Shown one piece after another: positions 7,888-15,439 of a stretch of DNA of 22,022 bases (the first letter of the stretch is position 1; each line of letters begins with the position of its first letter). The position numbers and the translations under genes were made by a program. The notes beneath the pieces are model-generated. The model searched no databases, was not told the origin of the DNA, and saw nothing but the letters and a program-made list of their open reading frames with translations. Origin of the DNA: JAWPNA01 sp045402695 (lineage in GTDB: Bacteria; Acidobacteriota; Polarisedimenticolia; JACPZX01; DASXTC01); the NCBI GenBank assembly GCA_045402695.1, contig JAWPNA010000284.1, positions 1-22,022 on the forward strand, read 5' to 3'.

Positions 7888-7952
7888 GACCTGTTTGAGC
7901 ATGGATGTCCTCCCAGAAGAGATCCGAGGATGGAGTGTGCAAATCCTTTGCC

Positions 7953-9047
7953 CTACCGCGGCCGGCGCGTGAGCCCCAGGATTAGCCCGGCGCCGAACAG
8001 GAGGCCCTCGTACGCGCTCAGCACCGTGCGCGTTACCGGTCCTACTTCGGGCTCTCCGAGCAGCCGGGCGAGAGGCGTCAGGGAGACACGCGACCCCTGA
8101 AAGGTGCGCGCCATGATCTCCAGGCTGGGCCCGCCGAGATTCCTTCCCATCCATTTGAGCGCGACGCCGGCGGCGGCGCAGCAGACGCCGGTCACGAGGG
8201 CCGCCAACAAGCGATCGTTCCCCCTGGGCGCCGCCATGCCTCCGTCGGGCCGAGGGGTGGCGAGAGCGTAGCCAAGGCCGGCCGCCGCTCCGATCGCTAG
8301 TCCTTCGATCCCTCCGCCTACAGCCGACAGGTCGTGACCGAACAGATCCTCGAGGGTCCACCGCCCCAGCAGGTGCGCGACGAAGCCGACGGACAGACCG
8401 CCCAGGGCGCCGCAGCACACCAGCACGGGCCCGGCGCCAGGCACGTCCCATCGAGTGTCGCGCAGCAGGGCGCGGGCAGCCTCGTGGCCGGGCATCCTAC
8501 CGAGTCGCTCGAGCGCCTCGCGGGTGCCAAGGGCGTGAAGCGTCTCGGCCGCCTCGCGCCGCTCGTCATCCGTGAGCGACGGGTCCGGGCTGACGAGCTT
8601 CTCGATCGCCGCGCGGCGAGGATCGGAGAGTGCAAGAATGACGCCTGGCGCGGGGGCGATCGGCCCCAGGTCGTCCGCGTTGTCCATCTGCTCCGTCTCC
8701 TCGATGACGCCGGGGTGCACGAACCGATAGCCGTGACGTGACACCGTCCGGATGAAGGCAGGCTCGCGCGGATCGTCTCCCAGCGCCCGCCTGAGAGTGC
8801 GGATCGCCTGGCTCAGCGCGCCGTCCGAGACCACGACGTCGCTCCAGACCATCTCGAAGATTTCCCGCCGGTGCACCGCCTCGCCTCGCCGTGCGAGCAG
8901 CAGCAGGAGGAGATCGAAGTAGCGGGGAATGAGAGGCACTTCCTGCCCCGAGCGTGACAGGGTCCTGCGGCCAGGAGACACGGTGAAGTCGGAGAAGCGG
9001 TAGCGGACGTTGCGCTGAGCTGGAGGACGCGGGCCACCCTTCGTCAT
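7953..9047 (-). CDS. CadC/ToxR-like winged-helix transcriptional regulator with C-terminal membrane segments
   Basis: One-component regulator. Residues 15-112 are an OmpR/PhoB-type winged-helix DNA-binding domain: YRFSDFTVSPGRRTLSR, then a recognition region DGALSQAIRTLRRALGDD (75-92) and the wing FIRTVSRHGYRFV (98-110), which is diagnostic. Residues 140-200 are Leu/Ala/Arg-rich helices that could be HEAT-like. From about 205 come several hydrophobic, Gly-rich segments (205-228, 243-263, 278-297 and a last one near 340-358), so the protein is probably membrane-bound with several helices, unlike the single helix of classic CadC. It lies upstream of, and on the same strand as, the protease, which has its own promoter; control of the protease by this regulator is inference. 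The start has only a weak GAGTGG upstream. Confidence 0.78.
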   Translation of the reverse strand: MTKGGPRPPAQRNVRYRFSDFTVSPGRRTLSRSGQEVPLIPRYFDLLLLLLARRGEAVHRREIFEMVWSDVVVSDGALSQAIRTLRRALGDDPREPAFIRTVSRHGYRFVHPGVIEETEQMDNADDLGPIAPAPGVILALSDPRRAAIEKLVSPDPSLTDDERREAAETLHALGTREALERLGRMPGHEAARALLRDTRWDVPGAGPVLVCCGALGGLSVGFVAHLLGRWTLEDLFGHDLSAVGGGIEGLAIGAAAGLGYALATPRPDGGMAAPRGNDRLLAALVTGVCCAAAGVALKWMGRNLGGPSLEIMARTFQGSRVSLTPLARLLGEPEVGPVTRTVLSAYEGLLFGAGLILGLTRRPR

Positions 9048-9186
9048 CCACTCATTCTAACCGCGGATTGATGCGACGGGGATGCTGTAGAGAGGTTCTC
9101 GGAGCGCTGGTTGGCGCAGTTGTCGGGGCGGGGGGCGCTTGGGCCCGGCCGGCGCTCCTCTCCGACCGGGCCTTAGCCGAACATGA

Positions 9187-9201
9187 CCCCGGGGCCCGGG
9201 G
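9187..9201 (-). terminator. Weak GC-rich hairpin downstream of the OmpW-like gene
   Basis: CCCCGG / CCGGGG with a 3-nt loop lies 25 nt after the OmpW-like stop codon on the minus strand, before the regulator gene. No T-run follows; GC-rich background makes chance occurrence plausible. The remaining bases of 9048-9225 show no gene. Confidence 0.25.
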
Positions 9202-9225
9202 CGCATTCTGGTGGACCAAACGGTG

Positions 9226-9822
9226 TCAGAAACGAAAAGCGATGCCCACCCTCGCGAAGAGGGGATCCACGCCCACGTCCGATAGGTCCTCCAATGGGAG
9301 GTCCAGTTTCAACCACCGGAGGCCACCCGTGATGGCGACGGCCTCCCCCAGGCCGATGTCGATTCCCAGAGACGCTCCGTAGGCGAACTCATTGTCGGTC
9401 TCGATCGTGGGTCCCGAATCGGTATTCACATTGCCCCAGTCCACGTACGCGACACTGGGACCCACCCAGAAGTCGACTACCTTCGTGGGGAGGATGTGGA
9501 AATTGAGACTCCCATTCCAGGGCGTGAGGTCCACATCTCCGATGGCATCCCCATCCACCTCGATGTCCTGTGTCACGTTGAGATAGCTCACCTCGATGCC
9601 GATCAGCTTGTTCGCGCGTATCTCGAATCCGAACTCCCAGCCGAGATCATTGGCTGCTTGCACGGACTCCCGGACGGTTCCGAAGTCCACATCCTCGTCG
9701 GAGAGAGGCGAGACGTAAGATGCCGCTCCGAACAGCTTGAACTTGTTGTCCTGAGCGAAGGCAGGTTGAAGAGCCGTTGCTCCCACCACGACCGCAAGAA
9801 CTCCAAGACGTTTCATCGACAT
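9226..9822 (-). CDS. OmpW-like outer-membrane beta-barrel protein
   Basis: Predicted 198-residue outer-membrane protein. A signal peptide (1-23, cleavage after AFA) is followed by alternating hydrophobic/polar strands (KLFGAASYVSP, WEFGFEIRANKLIGIEVSYL, GSLNFHIL, VDFWVGPSVAYVDWG, FAYGASLGIDIGLG, AVAITGGLRWLKLDL) and the C-terminal strand FARVGIAFRF ending in Phe, the Bam recognition signature. The GSLNFHIL...VVDFWVGPSVAYV region resembles OmpW, an eight-stranded barrel for small hydrophobic molecules. GGAGG lies 7 nt before the ATG. It follows the IPT-domain gene by 95 nt on the same strand. Assignment as a barrel is firm; OmpW rather than another small barrel is likely but not certain. Confidence 0.78.
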   Translation of the reverse strand: MSMKRLGVLAVVVGATALQPAFAQDNKFKLFGAASYVSPLSDEDVDFGTVRESVQAANDLGWEFGFEIRANKLIGIEVSYLNVTQDIEVDGDAIGDVDLTPWNGSLNFHILPTKVVDFWVGPSVAYVDWGNVNTDSGPTIETDNEFAYGASLGIDIGLGEAVAITGGLRWLKLDLPLEDLSDVGVDPLFARVGIAFRF

Positions 9823-9917
9823 ACTCGACCTCCATGAGAAGGGGCAGCTCGGCAGAAGATATCATGTCTTCGCGAGACCCGCTCTCGTTCACACAGGCTG
9901 GGGATAAGGCGGAGGCC

Positions 9918-10346
9918 TCAGATCTTCGAGTTGCCGGGGACGGGCGCCGTCTGCGACGGCTTCGTCTGGAGTGGCTTAGGGGTGAGCCTGAACGGGGCAT
10001 CGCACAGGGCGATTGTCCTGCCCGTCCGATCCATCAGCGTCACGTGGAACTCCTTGTCGCTGCTTTTCAGACCGGCTGGGATCCTGGCCTCCACGAGGCC
10101 CGGCTCCCACCGGGTGACCTCCAGCTCGATCAGCATGCTCTTCATCGTCGCGACATCCGCCTTCAGCGCGAGGCGGCGGCTCTTCTGGGCGGGGCCGAAG
10201 TCGATGCCCGTGATGGTCAAGACCGAACCCACCGTTCCTTCAGAGGGGGTGACGCTCAGCCTGGGGGGGCCTTCATCCGTGAGTGACTGGGGAGCGTTCC
10301 ATGCGAGTGCGCAGAGGAGGATCAGTGGCAGGGCCATTCGTCTCAT
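9918..10346 (-). CDS. Secreted small protein with an IPT/TIG-like domain
   Basis: Protein of 142 residues with a signal peptide (1-18) and a single immunoglobulin-like fold: RLSVTPSEGTVGSVLTITGIDFG (29-51) is the typical opening of an IPT/TIG domain, continuing to about residue 115 (ALCDAPFRLTP). A Pro/Thr/Lys-rich tail follows. GGAG lies 8 nt before the ATG. Probably periplasmic or surface located; no enzymatic residues are apparent. It precedes the OmpW-like gene on the same strand and may share its transcript. No specific function can be given. Confidence 0.65.
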   Translation of the reverse strand: MRRMALPLILLCALAWNAPQSLTDEGPPRLSVTPSEGTVGSVLTITGIDFGPAQKSRRLALKADVATMKSMLIELEVTRWEPGLVEARIPAGLKSSDKEFHVTLMDRTGRTIALCDAPFRLTPKPLQTKPSQTAPVPGNSKI

Positions 10347-10507
10347 GTCGGGATCTCCACGATGTGATCATATAGACGGTGCGACTCGCTGAGCTCGGAG
10401 CGACGTATGGGTCGCATCCTATACCACGGGCCGCCACCTGGACACTCTCTCAGGTTAGAATGTTCCTGCATCGTGAACAACGATATGGCTGGTGAATGGA
10501 GGTGTTC

Positions 10508-11704
10508 ATGCGCTTGAAGGTTGCGGCCCTGGTCATGGCGGCGCTGGTGGTGGGCTTTCTCTCCGGCCAGGTGCTGCCGGTTGGCTCCCGGCATGCCGGG
10601 GCTGATCAGACCGTGCCCCCCGGCGACGTATCCGCCGTGGCGGAGGCCCCGGAGTCGTCCGCGCCGCGGGCGCGCGAGGAGACCACCGCGCGTGCCTCCA
10701 CGTCCAATCCAGATCCGGAGCAGCTCAACCAGCTCAGCCCCGAGGAATCCCGCATCACCGAGATCTTCCGCAAAGCCTCCGACTCGGTCGTGTTCATCAC
10801 CAGCATCGCTCTGCAGAGGGATTTCTTCTCGCTGGATGTCCTCCAGATCCCGCAGGGAACCGGCAGCGGCTTCGTCTGGGATCGGGATGGTCACATCGTC
10901 ACGAACTTTCATGTGATCGAGGAGGGGAGGGTCTTCTCCGTCACGCTGGCCGATCAGTCGAACTGGGACGCCGAGGTCGTGGGCACCGCCCCCGACAAGG
11001 ACCTCGCGGTGCTCAAGATCAAGGCGCCCGAGTCGAAGCTGACCCCGCTGCTGGTTGGAACCTCGGGCGGCCTGCAGGTGGGACAGACCGTGCTGGCGCT
11101 CGGGAATCCGTTCGGCCTCGACCATTCCCTGACCGTCGGCGTCGTCAGCGCGCTGGGTCGAGAGCTGCGCTCTCCTTCCGGGCGCATCATCCGCGACATC
11201 ATCCAGACGGACGCGGCGATCAACCCGGGCAACTCCGGGGGACCGCTCCTGGATTCCCGGGGGAGACTGATCGGCGTCAACTCCGCCATCTACAGCCCGA
11301 GCGGGGCCTCCGCGGGGATCGGATTCGCGGTGCCGGCTGACACGGTGAAGCGGCTGGTCCCTCAGCTCATCGAGCGCGGCCATCCCATCCAGCCGGGCAT
11401 CGGGGTCTCCCTGGTGGACGACAGGATCGCGGCCCGTCTGGGCATCAAGCAAGGTGTGGTGATCCGCGAGGTTGTGTCCGGCAGCCCCGCCGAGCAGGCG
11501 GGGCGGGAGGGACTTCGTTCGGACCAGTACGGGCGCATCGTTCTGGGGGATCGGATCGTGTCGGTTGACGGCCGGCCGGTGGAGTCGGTGGACGATCTGC
11601 TGCACGGATTCGAGGTGGCCGGCGTGGACGGTTCCATCACCCTGACGGTAGCGCGCGACGGGCGCGAGCGGGACGTCAGGCTGAAGCTGAAGGCGATCCG
11701 GTAG
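10508..11704 (+). CDS. HtrA/DegP-family periplasmic serine protease with PDZ domain
   Basis: Envelope quality-control protease of 398 residues. An N-terminal hydrophobic segment (4-24) acts as signal or anchor, then an Ala/Pro/Glu-rich linker to about residue 75. The trypsin-like domain carries His135 (VTNFHVIEE), Asp165 (DKDLAVLKI) and Ser243 (INPGNSGGPLL); ALGNPFGLDHSLTVGVVS (197-214) is the usual loop. One PDZ domain covers about 298-392, with GSPAEQAG (325-332) and GDRIVSVDGRPV (347-358). One PDZ only makes it DegS/HhoB/HtrA-like rather than DegP. GGAGG sits 5 nt before the ATG at 10508; an ATG 12 nt upstream would put this site inside the gene. A DEDDh exonuclease gene follows after 4 nt. 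Confidence 0.92.
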   Translation: MRLKVAALVMAALVVGFLSGQVLPVGSRHAGADQTVPPGDVSAVAEAPESSAPRAREETTARASTSNPDPEQLNQLSPEESRITEIFRKASDSVVFITSIALQRDFFSLDVLQIPQGTGSGFVWDRDGHIVTNFHVIEEGRVFSVTLADQSNWDAEVVGTAPDKDLAVLKIKAPESKLTPLLVGTSGGLQVGQTVLALGNPFGLDHSLTVGVVSALGRELRSPSGRIIRDIIQTDAAINPGNSGGPLLDSRGRLIGVNSAIYSPSGASAGIGFAVPADTVKRLVPQLIERGHPIQPGIGVSLVDDRIAARLGIKQGVVIREVVSGSPAEQAGREGLRSDQYGRIVLGDRIVSVDGRPVESVDDLLHGFEVAGVDGSITLTVARDGRERDVRLKLKAIR

Positions 11705-11708
11705 GCGG

Positions 11709-12193
11709 ATGCGATTCGTCGCGATCGACTTCGAGACGGCGGATCGTCAACCCGACAGCGCCTGCGCGATCGGCTTGGTGCGCGTGGAGAAGGCGAGGAT
11801 CGTCGTCCGGGACTACCGGTTGATCATCCGCCGCGCGACTCCTTCGACTTCACGTGGCTTCACGGGATTTCGTGGAACGACGTGCAGGATCAACCCACCT
11901 TCAAGGATCTCTGGCCCGACCTGTCGGTGATGTTGGCGGGGGTGGACTTCCTGGCGGCGCACAACGCTCCGTTCGACCGGAACGTGTTGAAGGCCTGCTG
12001 CCGGACGGCCCGGCTCTCACCGCCCGATCTTCCCTTCAAGTGCACCGTGCAAGTGGCGCGCAAGGTGTGGAGCATCCGTCCCACCAAGCTGGACAACGTC
12101 TGCCGGCGGCTCGGCATCCCGCTCAGGCACCATGACGCGGCGTCCGACGCCGAGGCCTGCGCGCGCATCCTGATCGCCGCCGGCTCCTGCTGA
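11709..12193 (+). pseudogene. DEDDh 3'-5' exonuclease (DnaQ/PolC-epsilon-like), interrupted by a 1-nt frameshift
   Basis: Two frames together give one complete exonuclease of about 160 residues. The first (from ATG 11709) has ExoI motif FVAIDFETAD; the second has ExoII HNAPFDRNVL and ExoIII HDAASDAEACARI. The break is near 11826-11832: reading on from 11830 in the second frame restores PPRDSFDFTWLHGISW before the next in-frame Met at 11882, so a single base appears to be missing in the run atcatccgccgc. No slippery heptamer is visible, so programmed frameshifting is unlikely; true decay or a consensus error is more probable. It starts 4 nt after the HtrA-like gene and so would be translated with it. 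Confidence 0.8.
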
Positions 12194-12203
12194 GGGGTCT
12201 CAG
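12190..12203. terminator. Small hairpin spanning both convergent stop codons
   Basis: CTGAG (12190-12194) and CTCAG (12199-12203) with a GGGT loop. The exonuclease stop and the opposite permease stop both lie in it, only 6 nt apart. A weak 5-bp stem, so a terminator role is uncertain. Confidence 0.25.
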
Positions 12204-13767
12204 GTCTTGCGCGGCGGGTCGTCGACGTCATCCACGAGTGCGCCCGCGGGCGAAACGCCGTGCTTGCTGATCTCATGGGCCAGCCGGGCGGCCATCACGC
12301 TGTGATGCCGGCTGTATGTGAAATAGATGACGAGCCCGATGATCAGCCAGACCACCAGCCTCACCCAATTCACCGGCGGCAGCGAGAACATCAGCAGCAG
12401 GCAGCTCGTGATCCCGAGCACAGGCACGAGGGGGACGAAGGGGGCGCGGAAGGGGCGCTCGGCGGCCGGGTTGGTGCGCCGCATGATGAGCACGGCGCCG
12501 CACACGATCGCGAACGCCATGAGCGTTCCCATGTTCACCAGATTGAGCAAGACGTCGATGGGCAGGAAGGCCGCGAGGAATCCGACGAAGACGCCGGTGA
12601 GGATCGTTGACTTCCACGGCGTGCGGAACCGCTCGTGGACGGCGCCGAAGAACCCCATGGGCAGGAGGCCGTCGCGCGCCATCGCGAGGAGGACCCGCGG
12701 CTGGCTCAGCATCATCACCAGCATGACGGAGGTGATGCCGGCGACCCCCGCGGTCGCGATGATGAAGTGCGCCCACGGCAATCCGACGTGGTTGAAAGCC
12801 TCGGCCACGGGGGCGCCCACGTCAATCTGGTCGTACGGCACCATGCCGGTCAGCACCGCGACCACGGCGATGTAGAGCGCGGTGCAGATGAACAGAGAGC
12901 CGATGATGCCGATGGGCACGTCGCGGCTCGGCTTGCGCGCCTCCTCCGCGTGCGTGGAGACCGAGTCGAACCCGATGTAGGCGAAAAACGCGATAGCCGC
13001 TCCGGCCAGCACCCCCACCGGCTGGCCTCCCGCGTCGGTCCCGCCCAGCAGTGTCTTGCCGAAGAAGCTCACCCCCGTGAGGCCGAACGGCGCGAACGGA
13101 TGCCAGTTGCGCGGGTCGACGTAGAAGGCCCCCACGCCGATCACGAAGAGCACCGCCGACAGCTTCACCATCACCATCGCGGCGTTGAAGCTGGCGCTCT
13201 CCCTGATCCCGATCACCAGCACGATCGTGACGGCGGCCACTACGAGAATCGCGGGCAGGTTGATCAGCGAGCCGGTGAGCTGCAGGTGACCCAGATGGGG
13301 ATCGTACGCGACCACCGGACCGCTGACCGCATGCGGCAGCGACAGACCCAGCGCGCCCAGGACGGATTGAAAGTAGCTCGACCAGCCGTTGGCCACGGTG
13401 GCCGCGCCCACCGCGTATTCGAGGATCAGATCCCAGCCGATGATCCAGGCGAACAGCTCGCCCATCGTGGCGTAGGCATAGGTATAGGCCGAACCGGCCA
13501 CCGGCACCATCGAGGCGAACTCGGCGTAGCAGAGCCCGGCGAAGGCGCAGACGAGGCCGGCGACAACGTAGGAGAGCATGAGCGCCGGCCCGGCTGTGTG
13601 GCGCGCCACCGCGCGCCCGTGGAGACGAAGATGCCCGCGCCGATGACCGCCCCGATGCCCAGGCTGGTGAGCTGCACGGGCCCCAGCACGCGCCGCAGCC
13701 TGTGCTCGCCGGCCATTTCCTCAAGCAGCAGGCCGAGGGGCTTTCTCGCGAAGAGCTTGTTGGCCAT
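12200..13767 (-). CDS. APC-family amino-acid permease (cationic-type), with an apparent 1-nt frameshift near the N-terminus
   Basis: Twelve-helix amino-acid/cation symporter. The N-terminus MANKLFARKPLGLL... with LTSLGIGAVIGAGIFVSTG (33-51), the unwound helix-1 substrate site of APC transporters, is in one frame starting at the ATG at 13767. The rest (AGPALMLSYVVAGLVCAFAG... to the stop at 12200, 469 residues) is in another frame. The switch is near 13610-13618, in a GC-only run; adding one base restores the expected STGxAVARHTAGPALMLS. GFDSVSTHAEEARKPSRDVP is the conserved loop before helix 7. The length and helix pattern fit YfnA/CAT-like permeases. It begins 13 nt after the preceding permease gene, with GAAAGG upstream. 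Either slightly degraded or a sequencing error; the C-terminal 469-residue frame is otherwise intact. Confidence 0.85.
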
Positions 13768-13780
13768 CCGGATGACCTTT

Positions 13781-15322
13781 CTATCGCGCCGTCGTTTTTT
13801 CCGATCGACCGGCGCGGCTCCGCCAGATGAAGTAGACAGGGAAGCCCGTCAGCACGATCACCAGGCCCGGCCAGGTCGTCTCGGTCCTGTACAGGAGAAG
13901 CACGGCCATGATGAGAGTCGCCGCCAGGATATAGAGGATCGGCACCGCCGGGTAGCCGAACGCCCGGTAGGGGCGCTCGGCGCCGGGCCGCTTGATCCTG
14001 AAGACGAAAAGCGAGGCCACCGTCAGGACGTAGAAGATCAGGACCGAGAAGACCACGTAGTCGAGCAGGTTGCCGTACAGGTTGCCATACCGCTCGGCTC
14101 CAGTGGACGGATCGATCAGCCTCGTGCGAGGCAGGACCAGAATCGACGCCCAGATCCCCTGCAGCGCCAGGCCCGCGGCGGGGACCCGCTTCTCGTTGAG
14201 CCGCCCGGTCGATCTGAAGAAGAGTCCATCGAGCGCCATCGCGTAGTAGACCCGCGCCCCGGCGAGGATGAGACCATTGTTGCATCCGAACGTCGAGATC
14301 ATGATCGCGACCGCCATGATCGCCGCCCCCGCGTCGCCGAAGAGGACCTGCAGCGAGGCCGTCGCGACGCGGTCATCTGGCGCGCTCTGGATCGCCGGCA
14401 GGGGCAGCGTGCACAGGTAGGCGACGTTGGCCAGGACGTACAGCACGATGACGAGCGCGGTGCCGGCGGCCAAAGACAGCGGGATGTCGCGCCGCGGGTT
14501 CTTCACCTCTCCCGCGGTGAAGGTGATGTTGTTCCAGGCGTCGGCCGAGAACAGGGAGCCGACCTGGGCCACGCAAAGCGCCACGATGAGAGAGAGCGCG
14601 CCGCCCGCGGCCGACACGACCGGAAGTGAGGGGAAGTAGCTCGAGCTGATGTCGGACGCCCCGCGGGATGTCCAGAATTCGCCGAAGTTGTGAGACACGG
14701 CGCCCGCGTTGCGCCCGACGAGGATCCCCAGGACAATCAGGGCCAGCAGCGACAGCGTCTTGGCGGATGTGAAGACGTTCTGGATCAGCTTGCCGAGTCT
14801 GATGCCGCGCGTGTTGAGGTAGGTCAGGGCGACGATCATCAGCACCGCGACGAGCTGCTGCGTGGAGAAGCTCAGGGCGTATCCGGAGGAGATCCTCACG
14901 GGGGGAACGATCCAGGCGGTCGGCGAGACGGCGGGAACCAGCACGCCAAGGAACCGTGCGAAGCCCACCGCGACGGCGGCGATCGTGCCCGTCTGGATCA
15001 CGAGGAAGAGAGTCCAGCCGTACAGGAAACCCCACAGCGGTGAGTACGCCTCCCGCAAGTAGACGTACTGTCCGCCCGCCCGAGGCATCATCGCGGCCAG
15101 CTCGCCGTAGCTGAGGGCGGCCATCACCGTCAGCAGGCCGGTCAGGATCCAGGTCGCCAGCAGCCAGCCGGGCGAGCCGACCTGGCGCGCGATGTCGGCG
15201 GAGACGATGAAGATGCCGGACCCGATCATCGAGCCCGCCACGATCATCGTGGAGTCCAGCGGGCCCAGCTCGCGCAGAAAGGATCTCGAGGGATCTCCGG
15301 CGGGCGCTGGAGAATCCGTCAC
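13781..15322 (-). CDS. APC-family amino-acid permease (LAT/SteT-like)
   Basis: Polytopic inner-membrane transporter of 513 residues. GSMIGSGIFIVSADIARQVG (30-49) is the helix-1 signature; SYGELAAMMPRAGGQYVYLREAYSPLWGFLYGW (71-103) is the helix-2/3 region of LAT-type exchangers; about twelve hydrophobic segments continue to residue 500. The family moves neutral amino acids by proton symport or exchange. The start is a GTG at 15322, 9 nt after the stop of the 35-residue small subunit; AAGGAG at the end of that gene serves as ribosome-binding site. It lies in the middle of a transporter operon. Substrate cannot be named from sequence. Confidence 0.9.
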   Translation of the reverse strand: MTDSPAPAGDPSRSFLRELGPLDSTMIVAGSMIGSGIFIVSADIARQVGSPGWLLATWILTGLLTVMAALSYGELAAMMPRAGGQYVYLREAYSPLWGFLYGWTLFLVIQTGTIAAVAVGFARFLGVLVPAVSPTAWIVPPVRISSGYALSFSTQQLVAVLMIVALTYLNTRGIRLGKLIQNVFTSAKTLSLLALIVLGILVGRNAGAVSHNFGEFWTSRGASDISSSYFPSLPVVSAAGGALSLIVALCVAQVGSLFSADAWNNITFTAGEVKNPRRDIPLSLAAGTALVIVLYVLANVAYLCTLPLPAIQSAPDDRVATASLQVLFGDAGAAIMAVAIMISTFGCNNGLILAGARVYYAMALDGLFFRSTGRLNEKRVPAAGLALQGIWASILVLPRTRLIDPSTGAERYGNLYGNLLDYVVFSVLIFYVLTVASLFVFRIKRPGAERPYRAFGYPAVPILYILAATLIMAVLLLYRTETTWPGLVIVLTGFPVYFIWRSRAGRSEKTTAR

Positions 15323-15331
15323 GGCGCCGCC

Positions 15332-15439
15332 CTACTCCTTCTTCGCGGGCGTCTTGAGGACCATCCAGAAGAATTTTCCGGTGAAGAAGATGATGATCGA
15401 CCAGGTCACCAGCAGCATCGCCCAGGCGCCGGTTTTCAT
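15332..15439 (-). CDS. MetS-like small subunit of the NSS transporter (35 residues)
   Basis: Microprotein that would be missed by length cut-offs. It is one hydrophobic helix (AWAMLLVTWSIIIFFTGKFFWMVL, about 5-28) between a short N-terminus MKTG and a basic tail KTPAKKE. The ATG overlaps the stop of the NSS symporter gene (ATGA), the arrangement of MetP-MetS systems, in which a tiny membrane subunit accompanies an NSS symporter and is needed for methionine uptake in Corynebacterium (family knowledge). The overlap indicates translational coupling and matched amounts. Size, single helix, tail charge and position all fit; homology itself could not be tested here. Confidence 0.8.
   Translation of the reverse strand: MKTGAWAMLLVTWSIIIFFTGKFFWMVLKTPAKKE

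Larger units (their letters stand above)
7564..7952. other. 389-bp gene-free stretch: long 5' leader of the protease gene
   Basis: No convincing coding sequence; the open frames here overlap neighbours and have low-complexity, shadow-like composition. It holds a minus-strand promoter (7859-7887) and about 290 nt of transcribed leader before the protease start. Inside the leader are a 7-bp hairpin (7729-7750) and the GAGAGGAGAG ribosome-binding region beside the start. I recognise no known riboswitch. The leftmost part next to 7953 may also carry the end signal of the upstream regulator gene. Confidence 0.55.

Noticed and set aside
7439..7942. 167-residue minus-strand frame in the protease leader
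   Set aside because: Overlaps the protease signal-peptide region in another frame, contains the promoter itself, and has no recognisable domain.
9068..9382. 104-residue plus-strand frame
   Set aside because: Half of it is antisense to the OmpW-like gene and it shows no motif or convincing start signal.
10343..11605. 420-residue minus-strand frame
   Set aside because: Antisense to the HtrA-like protease; Asp/Arg/His-rich without motifs.
12635..14629. 664-residue open frame on the plus strand
   Set aside because: Antisense to both APC permeases, full of His/Arg/Asp runs and without any recognisable motif; a GC-driven shadow.
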